A stretch of DNA of 34,459 nucleotides from Verrucomicrobiota bacterium (GTDB lineage: Bacteria; Verrucomicrobiota; Verrucomicrobiia; Limisphaerales; CAIMTB01), in the NCBI GenBank assembly GCA_963205105.1, contig CAUJJW010000026.1, positions 1 to 34,459 of the forward strand, given 5' to 3'. Below, in pieces: positions 24,321-34,000 of this stretch; position 1 is the stretch's first letter; each line of letters begins with the position of its first letter. The position numbers and the translations under genes were made by a program. The notes beneath the pieces were generated by a model. That model searched no databases, was not told where the DNA came from, and saw nothing but the letters and a program-made list of their open reading frames with translations.

Positions 24321-25988
24321 ATGGAACCTGACGACTCCGAACTGCTGCGACGCTACGTGCGGGACCAGGATGAAGACGCCTTCAGCCTGCTCGTCCGGCG
24401 GCACATTGATCTGGTGTATGCGACGGCCGTGAGATCGCTGGGTGGGGCATCGAGCGGGGCGTCGGACGTGGCCCAGGAAGCCTTCCTTTCGCTGGCGCGC
24501 AAGGCGGCGTGGCTCGGCGCGGAGGGCAGTCTCGCCGGTTGGTTGCACCGCGCCGCGGTGCTCGCGGCGCGACAGCGGATGCGGACTGAAGCTCGCCGCC
24601 AACAACGCGACCGGGCCGCCGCGGAACTCGCCGAAACCATGGAATCGTCCGATTCTGAATCCATTCCTGTCATTCAGGACCTCGACGAGGCGCTGTTGGA
24701 ACTCGAAGACAGCGACCGACGGGCACTGGTCCTTCGCTTCCTGGAACAGCGCAGTCTGCGCGACGTGGGGGAGTGTCTGAGGATCGGCGAGGACGCCGCT
24801 CAGAAGCGTGTGGCCAAGGCTCTGGGGCGATTGAGCCTATGTCTGGCACGTCGTGGTTATGCCATGGCCACCGCTGCCGGCCTGGCACGATCTCTTCAAG
24901 CCGCCGTGCTTTCCGCGCCGCCAGGCGTGGCCGCGGCGGTGACCGCACACACCCTCACCACTGTTGCGGCGGCGGGTGGTCTTTCATGGCCTCTCGCTGC
25001 CGTCCTCGCCACCCCGCTTATGGCCCTGACGCATGTCCAAACCGCCGCCGTTTGTCTTCTGACCGCGGCTCTTCCCCTGGGTTATCAATGGCATGCTCTG
25101 GGTGCCGCGCGGGCCGAACAGCAACAACTCTCGGCCGCACTCCAACAGGCCCGCGCCGGTTTCCATCGGGAAGACTTCCGGCGTGCTCATCAGCAACGAC
25201 GCGTCGAGTCGATGGATCGGAGCCTCCTCTGGGCGCGCAAAGATCTGGAATGGCGGGAACGTGCCGAAGGAGACGTTTCATCCACTCCGACGGCCCTCCG
25301 GTACGCGTGGTTGGACCAGGCGCCCTACGTGCGCGTGCCCAAGTCGGTGTTGGGAGACGTGCGTTTCGCCGCAACGACAGTGCCGGATGGGCGAGGCACA
25401 CCCTCCTTGACCGATCCCGTGTCCGCGGATGGTACCGTTTCGGATTCCCTCGCCGACACGCTGAACCTCACGCCGTCGGAGCAGGCCGCCATTCGGGAAA
25501 GCTTCGCCTCGATGGCGACTCGGTTTCGGCAGCTGGAGGCGGAACATCTGCGCATCGTGATGGAAGGTCCCCCCCAGGAATTCGGGGTCGGGCAGCGGGA
25601 CTCCGCCACCGTGGTCCTGGGCGCCTTTCCGGAAGCGGCGACGCAGCTGAAGGCTGAACTCAAGGAGCGGCTCACACGCAGCGTGGGTGAAGACCGAGCC
25701 ACGGTGGTTTGGACGCAAGCCAACGAGGCTTTTCGGTCCGCATTTCGTGATTTTGGGGCGCTCGAGGAAGTCTACACGCTGGCCTTCGACGCGCGCGACG
25801 GGTTGGCAGTCTGGAATGGACTTCGACGCCCGGACGAACCGCGGTTTGAGTCGTGGGGCAACAGTTCGGGCCACATGGATCTTGGCGGTTATCCCGAGCC
25901 GGTCCGGTCGTATTTCCAGCGTTGGTTGGAGGAACAACCAACGTGGGTGCCCCCTTCCAACGAATCACCTCAACGCCAATCACCATGA
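24321..25988 (+). CDS. ECF sigma factor with membrane and extracytoplasmic C-terminal extension
   Basis: A 555-residue protein. Sigma region 2 occupies about residues 5-100 (DSELLRRYVRDQDEDAFSLL; DVAQEAFLSLARKA; GWLHRAAVLAARQRMR). Region 4 spans about 125-180 (LLELEDSDRRALVLRFLEQR; VGECLRIGEDAAQKRVAKAL). A long alanine-rich hydrophobic stretch follows at 185-270 with one or two membrane passes, then a charged helix and a ~250-residue soluble part. This arrangement, a sigma factor fused to its own membrane sensor, is familiar in Verrucomicrobia and may let an outside signal control transcription without a separate anti-sigma factor. ATG 24321 is the start. The stop overlaps the next gene by ATGA. 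Confidence 0.85.
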   Translation: MEPDDSELLRRYVRDQDEDAFSLLVRRHIDLVYATAVRSLGGASSGASDVAQEAFLSLARKAAWLGAEGSLAGWLHRAAVLAARQRMRTEARRQQRDRAAAELAETMESSDSESIPVIQDLDEALLELEDSDRRALVLRFLEQRSLRDVGECLRIGEDAAQKRVAKALGRLSLCLARRGYAMATAAGLARSLQAAVLSAPPGVAAAVTAHTLTTVAAAGGLSWPLAAVLATPLMALTHVQTAAVCLLTAALPLGYQWHALGAARAEQQQLSAALQQARAGFHREDFRRAHQQRRVESMDRSLLWARKDLEWRERAEGDVSSTPTALRYAWLDQAPYVRVPKSVLGDVRFAATTVPDGRGTPSLTDPVSADGTVSDSLADTLNLTPSEQAAIRESFASMATRFRQLEAEHLRIVMEGPPQEFGVGQRDSATVVLGAFPEAATQLKAELKERLTRSVGEDRATVVWTQANEAFRSAFRDFGALEEVYTLAFDARDGLAVWNGLRRPDEPRFESWGNSSGHMDLGGYPEPVRSYFQRWLEEQPTWVPPSNESPQRQSP

Positions 25989-26926
25989 GTCGACTTCTCC
26001 TTGCCCTGGGAATTCTTGTGCCGGGTGCCGCGCTTTATCTCACCGGAGCATCGCGGTTGTCCGCGGAACGTGCCGACCTTGGCCGGCAACACGCCATGAT
26101 GGCGGAGTTGACCCGGAAACGGCAGTTGGCGACCGAGGCGATTTCAGCCGCGTCGACGGCATGGACCAACCGACTTCAGGAACTTCAGGCGGTTCGAGAG
26201 ATCATCGCGCTTCAATCGGATTCTGCTGCCGCGGAGGCGCTGCCGAACGAGGTCCCCGTGGGTGAAACGTGGCGTTCCGATGCGCCGTATGTGGATCTGG
26301 CCAAGCGGTACCTGAAGGATCTGAGATTCCAGGCGGTTAGCCCGGACCATCGGCTGACCGACGTGGTGGTGCCCTTGTTTGGAATCAACTCCGTGGAGCG
26401 AGCGGGCGTGAACGACGCGTTGCGCGAGTTCAGGACGCGCCTGGAGCAGCTTCAATTGGAGAAAGTCGTGCCGCTGGCGGATCTGGCCGAGCGACAGACG
26501 GAGGACCATCGCGAAGTGGGCTATGCGATCCCCAGTGTGAAGGAGGAATCCGGGGCGCTTCGGGAGTCGGCGCTGGCGGAGATACGCCGAATTCTGGGCG
26601 ATCAACGCGCCGGGATGCTTGAAGAGAAGATCACCCATGACTTGCAGTTCGACAGCAATCCCATGGGCATGGAGACCCTGCAGGTGGTGTTCAGTGCCGA
26701 CCGTCAAGCCGACGGCACTGTGAAGCACCGGTTGACCTTCACGGATCCTCAGCGGCCCGGAGACCGATATTCGCTCAACGTCCCGTTTGGGCTGGAGGCC
26801 AACCAGGGCATGTCTTCGGACGACGGATGGATGGTGGCCGGGGTGGGGTTTCCGCTTTCGCCCAATTCCCCGCTGTGGAGCTACCGCCATCTCTTCGGCG
26901 ATCAGCCGCTGCTATCGACTCCGTGA
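25985..26926 (+). CDS. Membrane-anchored companion of the ECF sigma factor
   Basis: A 313-residue protein. One N-terminal hydrophobic segment (LLLALGILVPGAALYLTGA) may be an uncleaved anchor or a signal. A coiled-coil stretch follows (AERADLGRQHAMMAELTRKR), then a soluble domain. That domain, from about residue 93, reads WRSDAPYVDLAKRYLKDLRF and then NDALREFRTRLEQLQLEKVV. This parallels the sigma factor's own C-terminal part (WLDQAPYVRVPKSVLGDVRF; RESFASMATRFRQLEAEHL). The ATG overlaps the sigma stop (ATGA), so the two are translated together. It may bind or compete with the sigma factor's sensor domain; that is inference. Confidence 0.75.
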   Translation: MSRLLLALGILVPGAALYLTGASRLSAERADLGRQHAMMAELTRKRQLATEAISAASTAWTNRLQELQAVREIIALQSDSAAAEALPNEVPVGETWRSDAPYVDLAKRYLKDLRFQAVSPDHRLTDVVVPLFGINSVERAGVNDALREFRTRLEQLQLEKVVPLADLAERQTEDHREVGYAIPSVKEESGALRESALAEIRRILGDQRAGMLEEKITHDLQFDSNPMGMETLQVVFSADRQADGTVKHRLTFTDPQRPGDRYSLNVPFGLEANQGMSSDDGWMVAGVGFPLSPNSPLWSYRHLFGDQPLLSTP

Positions 26927-26935
26927 TCCGCGAGA

Positions 26936-26957
26936 CTTCGGCGGGATAGAGCCGAAG
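26936..26957. terminator. Hairpin between convergent genes
   Basis: CTTCGGC and GCCGAAG form a 7-base stem with an 8-base loop in the 38-base gap between the sigma companion and the convergent pseudopilin gene. There is no T run on either side. It is a plausible bidirectional terminator. Confidence 0.4.
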
Positions 26958-26964
26958 GTCGGAT

Positions 26965-27888
26965 TCATTGGCGGTAGGCAGGACCGTTGTAGATCTCGTT
27001 CGGGAACGGGATGGTGTTCACCAATTCCCACGACTTGGTCCACTTCACCATTTGAGCGCTGCCACCGAACAGTCCGACCACGGCTCCACCGGGCAAACCC
27101 TTGATGGCGGACTGGGCATTGGGGTTGGCGATGTTCTCCCAGTTGGCGACGCCGGCGTGGCGGATGGAGATGCCGTTGCCGACATTGCCGGGGGGCGGGA
27201 CGTTCGAAGCGTCGTTGAAGTTCAGCGCATCGAGTTCGTTGATTTCCCACATCTGCCAGTCGGTTCCGTTGAAATCGCCGAGGCGGTAGGTGGCGCCATC
27301 CGGGCTGGCGGGAGCGCGCCCGATGTTGTTGTAGCCGGCGATGGTCCCATTCCAGCAGTAGGAGGTGATCTTGACGGGGCGGGCCAGCCACAACTGTTTC
27401 AATCGCCCTCGTCCACGGGTCACGACGTCCTTGGGGCACCAGAGCACTTTGTGCTCATTGAGGTAGGGCCCCAATTGGCCGATGCGGAAAAACGCCACCT
27501 GATTGCTGAACTGCTGGGAATTCACATCACGACCCGCGGCGGAGCCTGGCACGGCGGGTCCTCCTGGAATCCGGCCGTTGTTGCGGGTGGCGTACGCCCA
27601 GCCATCGGGCCCGGTGAGATCGCCACCCCAGGTCGGGTGCGGCATTCGATCGTCGTTGTCGTTGGCGTAGAGGTGGCCGGCGAGAAGCGTCTGTTTGACA
27701 TTGTTCAGGTCGAGCGTGAGTTGGGCTCGATCTTTGGCCCGGGAAAGGGCGGGCAACAGCATGCTGGCCAGGATCGCGATAATGGCGATGACCACCAGGA
27801 GCTCAATGAGCGTGAAGGCGCGCGTGCGTTGGAGGCGGGACGTTGAGGAAGTCGGAAGACTGGGGAGGGATTCGGCGGGAGGTTTCAT
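26965..27888 (-). CDS. Type II secretion/type IV pilin-like pseudopilin
   Basis: A 307-residue protein with the prepilin leader [28 protein letters not shown] near residues 20-50, cut before Phe by a prepilin peptidase and methylated there by family rule. The first helix continues [20 protein letters not shown]. The C-terminal globular part has LCPxD-like VLWCPKDV and [12 protein letters not shown], as in the large verrucomicrobial and planctomycete pseudopilin-like family. Its end ([10 protein letters not shown], then [16 protein letters not shown]) corresponds to the usual RHxGxANxLFADGH strand but lacks the DG pair. I chose ATG 27888 because the leader before the cleavage site is then of normal length. 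No secretion genes are adjacent. Confidence 0.85.
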   Translation of the reverse strand: MKPPAESLPSLPTSSTSRLQRTRAFTLIELLVVIAIIAILASMLLPALSRAKDRAQLTLDLNNVKQTLLAGHLYANDNDDRMPHPTWGGDLTGPDGWAYATRNNGRIPGGPAVPGSAAGRDVNSQQFSNQVAFFRIGQLGPYLNEHKVLWCPKDVVTRGRGRLKQLWLARPVKITSYCWNGTIAGYNNIGRAPASPDGATYRLGDFNGTDWQMWEINELDALNFNDASNVPPPGNVGNGISIRHAGVANWENIANPNAQSAIKGLPGGAVVGLFGGSAQMVKWTKSWELVNTIPFPNEIYNGPAYRQ

Positions 27889-28051
27889 CGGAGTTCGGGC
27901 CAGGGCGGCGAGCCGAAGCCAGCCGGGGGACATACCCTGCGAACGAAAGAGTGCTCCGAAGATTTGACCAATTCCAGTCCCCGTCTGTGGTGGCGGCATC
28001 GATCCCCTTCATGGATCACAGAAATCCAATGATGGTTGAACCTCCGCAATT

Positions 28052-31000
28052 TCAGGGGCCAGGGGGCGGCATGGAGAGGATGGCCTCCCAGGAGAGCTGA
28101 CGGAGCAGCATGTCGGAGGACGGGAGAGTATGCAGGCCCTGTTTCGAGGCGGCGGACTCGGGCGATGGTCGGGTTTCGCGGGACTTGGACGCCAATCGTT
28201 CGGATCGGATCACGGGTTTGGCGCCGTTCAGTGCAGGTACTGAGGAGGCCTGGCTCCGGGGCAGTTGGCGCGCCAAGGGTGTTGAGATCACGGTCGCAGC
28301 CGAGCTGACAAGCTGTCGCCCATCCCGTGCCGGCTCCGTGCGTATCCCAAGGCCAGGTGCCTCGCCTTCGATTCCTTCGCTGCGCGGCGAGGGTTCCGAT
28401 CGCCGACTGAATCCAACCGCGAGAATCGGTGACATGGGTCGAGGACCTGCGAGGCGGGCGACGGTTGGGGCTGCGGGAGAGGGTCGATTTGCGTCGCTGG
28501 TCGTGGGTCGTCCGGGCTCGGACCGGGCCAGGGGTGAAGCGAAGCCGTCGGCGCGCGACGTGGGTGCCTCTGCGTCCGTGGCCGCGATTGCCGGGCGATG
28601 GCGATCCACGGTGGCGGGGATGAGGGGAAGAGCCGGCGGGGTGGTCGGGGCGACCGCTTTCCGGATGCTGGCGAACCCGGGGCGGTTGAACTCCAGCGGC
28701 TTCACAAACGTATCCGGCAGGCTGGGTTTCAGGGGTTCCATGCGGCGCAGCAATCCGGGAGTGGTGGCACTTCGGCTGGCCGGGGCGAGGGATGGATTCC
28801 CCCGTCGTTCGGCCAATTTGCCGGGAGTGTTGATCGGAGCGGTTGGCTCGGCTTCCAGGCGTGTCCCGAGAGGCAAGGGCGGGAGGAAGGTGAGTTGGCG
28901 GATCTGGAACGCGGAGAGGTCATCCGGGCCGAGCGTGGAGTCGGCATTGCGATCGAAGATTTCCAGACTGGCGGCGGTGGACCCGACGTTTCGCAGCACA
29001 TCGCGGAGCCGGAAGGCGTCCAGATAATCGACGTCCCGGTCGCCATCGGAATCGCCGAAGTATCGGAAGAACGCGACCTGGACATCCCCGTCCAATCGAT
29101 TTCCAGCAGCGTCGGTGATGCCGGCGTTGCGGAGGGCGAGCAGGTAGTTGCCGTCTGCGAGCGATCCGCCGGTGAGATCGGGGAACGACAGGAGAATGGA
29201 ACGATCGTCAGGAACCGTGGTGTAGATCAGCGAGGCATCGACATCGATGCCGGTGGTGAAGTTTCGCAGGACGATGTCGGACGACTCGAAGGCGTCGGAG
29301 ATGTCCTCGGAGAACCGGAGGACCAGGGAAGTGACCATGGAACGCTGGGCGGCTCCATGATTGATCTCGGCGATGACAAAGCGCGGGGCAGTACGATCGA
29401 GGACGATAACGGTTTCGAGCAGGGCGGAGCCATCCGCGTTGGTGGCCTGGAGGCGAATGGGGTTTTCCCCGTCACGCAGGAGGATCCCTCGGAATTGGAA
29501 GCGGCCCTGGTCGTCGGCGGTCGCGGAGCCGTCGTCGAAGCCGTCGCCGTCGAGATCGAGGGTGACTGCCTGGAGAGGTTGCGTGGTGCCGACCAGGAGG
29601 ATGGGCGAGACGTTGGTCAGGTTGTCCCCGAGCGCACCACTGTCGGTGGAGGGATCGAGTCCGACGGTCAGGGATGGGCCGGAGACGATGCGGACATCGT
29701 CGATGCTGATGGAACTGTCGGCGGCGCCGAAGGAGATCAGGTCCAGGTACAGCGTGGCGGCTGTTCCAGCGTCGATGCCGGTGAGATCGATGGAGAGGTT
29801 GAGCGTGGAGCCGTTGGTGGCCGTCACCGACATGGCTGCCGCGAGCGAGCGGGAGCCATCCGCCTGGAGGTTGAGGAGCGCGTCGGTCTGGGTGAGGTCG
29901 CGGGCGGTGCCGGCGAGGGATCGCCCGGTTTGGGCGTTGAGCAGGGCGATTTCGAAGGCATCACCGGGTTGGCCGGGCGTTTGGTTCAATCGATCCAAAG
30001 TGACGGTGAGGGTGAGGCGTCGGGCGCCAGCCGGGACGATGAAGGTTTGAGAGAGATCGGAATAAAGGCGGCCTGCGGATTCGGTGAGGACCGCCCGTCC
30101 GTTGATGACGGTGACGTTGCCGAACGATTGCCAATCGGCAGGGCGGCCGCCAGGGGCCACGGCGTCGAAGGAACCGTTGAGCAGGGACGGTGTGGCAAAG
30201 GGCAGATCGACGAGCACGGCGTCGGTGAGCTCGGCGAACCCGAGGGAGCCGGCCTCCAGTGTGACGCCCTGAGACGCGCGCGGCGCTGTGGGTGAGGAAG
30301 TTGTTCCAGGCCTCGAGGGTGTGGCGATGGCTGGGCGGTCCGGGTCAGGTCGTGACGGGGTTGGATCGTTGGAAGCGAGACCAATCCCGGGGGGCAGCTG
30401 GGGTGGGACGAGTACGGGCGAATTGCCGCCAAAGGAGGACGGCAGGTGGGAAGCAAAGGCGGAGGCAGTGTAGGAGATGGCCGAACTGGCTGAGCCGTAA
30501 ACGTTGCCGATCAGCCCGGTGAATGCCCCCAGGAGTGTTCCGACACCGCGCAGGTACAGATTGGCCAGGCTGCCGTAGTCGGCGAGGTCGCCGGATCGGA
30601 ACCATTGATTGGTCGACTGGGAACGCTGGGCGAGATCGTTCCAGAAATAGGGGATTCCGGCAGTCCACCAGCCGATGCGTTCGAGGTTCTCGACGTTGAA
30701 TCGCGACGAGATGGCGGTCTGGGCGGCCTGGGGGATGGGGGTGCGTTGGAAGAACTCCGGGAAATCGCGCAGGACGGCGCCGCCCTCGCCATAGAGGACC
30801 GATTGGACCCGACCCAGGAATTGGTACTGTTTCGTGGTTTCGTCGAAACCGAAGCGTGCGCGACCGCGGTAGCTGGTGTCGAAGCCACGAAGGACTTCGT
30901 TCTCGTATTTGGCGTAATCGAAGTCGGCGGGGAGGTTCTGTTTGTCGGCAGGCAGGAACTTTTTGACCGTGGCCGCCTGGGCGATTTGTTGGTCTTTGTT

Positions 31001-34000
31001 CCAGACAACCGCCTCGTTGCCGGGGAGGGAATTGTCCCGACCACGGTACACGGCGAAGTCGAAGTCACCCTTGTCGGAGAACGGCCCGCCCACCTTGCCC
31101 AAATCCGGGATGATACGACCCAGGACCAGGGCTTCACCGCCGCGGCCGTAGGAAGCCATGAGGGCGCTGAGGTTGATGCGTCCTTCGCGGGCGGCGGTGA
31201 CGAGCATGTGGCGGTTGGCGAAGGTGACGAGGTCGGTGCCGAAGCTGCCAAACACGGTCAGTTCCTGGCCTTTACCGAACTCCTGGGCGGCCTTTTGGAG
31301 GGCGGCGAAGGTGGCGTTGTCGACGGCGCCCATGTCCCGGAACTGATCGAGGGTTCGTCCCTTGCTGATCTGCTTGCGAAGGATATCGCGGAGAGGCGCC
31401 CAGTCCTTGGCTTCACGGAGCAGGTAGACGAGCGCCTGGGCGGTGGGGTCGCCGTTCTTGACACCCTGAATGACTGAATCGTCGGCGATGAGCACGTGCA
31501 TCAGGCTCTCGTCATCGAAGGCGACGCGTCCCGGGCGATCGAGGTCCGGGATGTAGGTGGGGTTGTCGGCCTGGAGGTTCTGTTTCCGGACATTCTCCAT
31601 GGCGTCGCTGGCTTCATCGGCGGCCTTTCGGATGGCGGCTGCGAGGTCCTTCTGGGTTTTGGCGCCCTTGGATTCCCGCTTGAAGACGTCGTTGTATTTC
31701 AGGCGGTAAACGTCACTGGCCACTTCGTTCCGGATGGCCTCGGGCAGCTGGTTCTTTCGATAAGTGGCTTCCCGGATGGCGCGGTGTTTTCGGGCGAACT
31801 CGGGCGAGACACCGGCGCGGATCTGTCGGTGATAAATCGTGTCGAGGTGTTCCTGCATCTTGGCCTCAGCGCGCTGGGCCGGGGTGTTTTGTCCGACCTC
31901 GGCGATGTGTTCCGCCTTGCCGAGAGCCTCGTTCTCCACGGACTTGAAGACCGCTTTGACACGATTGACGACAGCCTTGTGCGCCTGGCTGGCCATTTCG
32001 CGGATCGACGGGGCGGCGTGGATTCGCTGCACGGCTGCGTTAACGCCAGCCGTGATGCGCGAGCCGGCGATTTCGGCGGTGTTGCGGATGACGAATCCTG
32101 CACCAAGAGCGTGGTACTGGAATACCGCGAGGCCCACAGCGTCGTAGGCACCCGGCACCCGTTTGGCGATGGACGACGCCAGGCCGCGGATGCCGCCGCC
32201 AATGGCGATGGTCTCGTTGAGGAAAGGCGGCTTGAGGTTGTCGATGAAGGCGCCTCCCGCGCTGCGCACGAATCCTGTGACGGTGGAGAGTTTCGCGGCA
32301 GGTCGTGAGATGCGGCCAAGGCGGCTCGGAAACGGGAGATTTCCGGCAAGCTGCTCACCGGCGGCCTCCGGATCGCCGGAGGCAATCGCTTCGCCGAGGG
32401 ACCAGATGCTGATGAACGGCGCGGCGATCAACCCGCCTGCCGCGCGCAGGGCGTCATTAAACCCGTGGATGTTTTCGGACATCCTGAACAATTGGCTTTG
32501 GAAACCTTCCTTGGTTCCGATGCCGAAGAGCCTCGGGACATCCGTGACCATGGTGAGCAATTCCTTGCCCAGGCCGTAGAGGCCCTTGTTGACCAGGCCG
32601 TAGAAGAACAGTCCCAGGTTGGCGAGATTGTCCTCGCTGGAGCCCTTCACGATCGCCTGGTCGGTGACACCCACCAACTGGAACTTGCCGTCGGCGCCCT
32701 GGACGGTGGAGACGTCGTAACTGGCATGTCCAAGGGACCAGAAGGAGATCCAGAACGCCTTCGAACCTTGGGCATCGGCATCGACGAAACGATTGTCGCG
32801 GCCGGTCAGGGTTTCTTCCTTCCGGGCAAAGAGGCCGGAAGGATCCGACCGGTTCGAGGGATCGTTGCGACTGTAGGCGTAGCGATTCGTCCCGTCGGCG
32901 AGCCCCAAGGGATCCTGGCTGACGAAGCGACCCAGGTCGGGATCATAGAAACGGGCACGGAGCTGGTAGAGATTTGCGTTGGCGTCCCATTCCCGGCCGA
33001 TGAAGAAGTGGCGTTGATCCAGGGTGGGGGCGGTGCGGGACAGGATGTTGCCGAAGGCATCGAGGCGGATTCGGTCGGCGACCGCGCCGGTGCTGGTGAT
33101 GACGTCCCGAATGTTGCCCTGTTGATCCGCAAGGTGCCAAAGGACGGAGGCCGCTGCGCCGCCATCCTGGGCCAGTACCATGTCGGGCACCGGCCCGCGC
33201 AGGTAGGCCATTGAGGGTGTTGGCGAAAGCGGGCCAGCCGCTCCATCGCCATCGGTGAACTCCATGAAGGCGCCTTCGCCCTCGAATGCGAAATACCGGG
33301 TGTACGTTCCGTCGGCGGCTCCGACGGTGCTGACCGACTCCGCGACGCGGCGATCGAAGGCATCGTACTGGTACGAAATCTCACGCAGGAGGACTCCGGC
33401 GAGATCCTTCACGAGCACCAGGGTGAGGCGGTTGCGATAGTCCCAGGTGTATTCGGTGATCAGGCCGGTGGACGTGTCCCGGCGGCGGGTGAGGTTGCCC
33501 TCGTTGTCGTAGAGGAAAGCGGCTGTGGAAGTGGACTCGACCTGGTTGTCGACACCGATGACATAGCCCGGGTGGCGATGGGACGAGATGCGGTTGCCGG
33601 CGCTGTCGTACGAGTAGGTTTCATCCTGGAACACCGGGTCGCTGTGCTGGACCGCGGTGAGCTGGCGACGGTTGTCGTAGCTGAAGGCGGCGGTGTCCGT
33701 GGTGCTGGTGATGGTGCTGACGAGCCCGTCATCGGTGTAAACCAGGTCGTACGAGGTCAGGATGGAGCCGGACGCCAGTCGATGTTCCAACCGGGTGACC
33801 AGACCTCGGTTGCTGATGGTGTAGTTCGTGGAGGCAACCGGCTGCGAGACGTCGCCGCTGGCGTAGCGGGTGACGGAGGCAAGGGCGTTGACGTCGGGCT
33901 GATAGGTGAAGTCGATGCGCTTGGTCGAGGCGAAGGTGCCGTCCTGAACGATGCGACCCTTCTCGAGAACAATGATGCGGTCCAGGTTGGCCAGCGTCGA

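Noticed and set aside
28598..30295. 565-codon plus ORF
   Set aside because: Antisense to the Ig-like and dockerin region of the giant ORF; Gly/Glu/Val-rich shadow.
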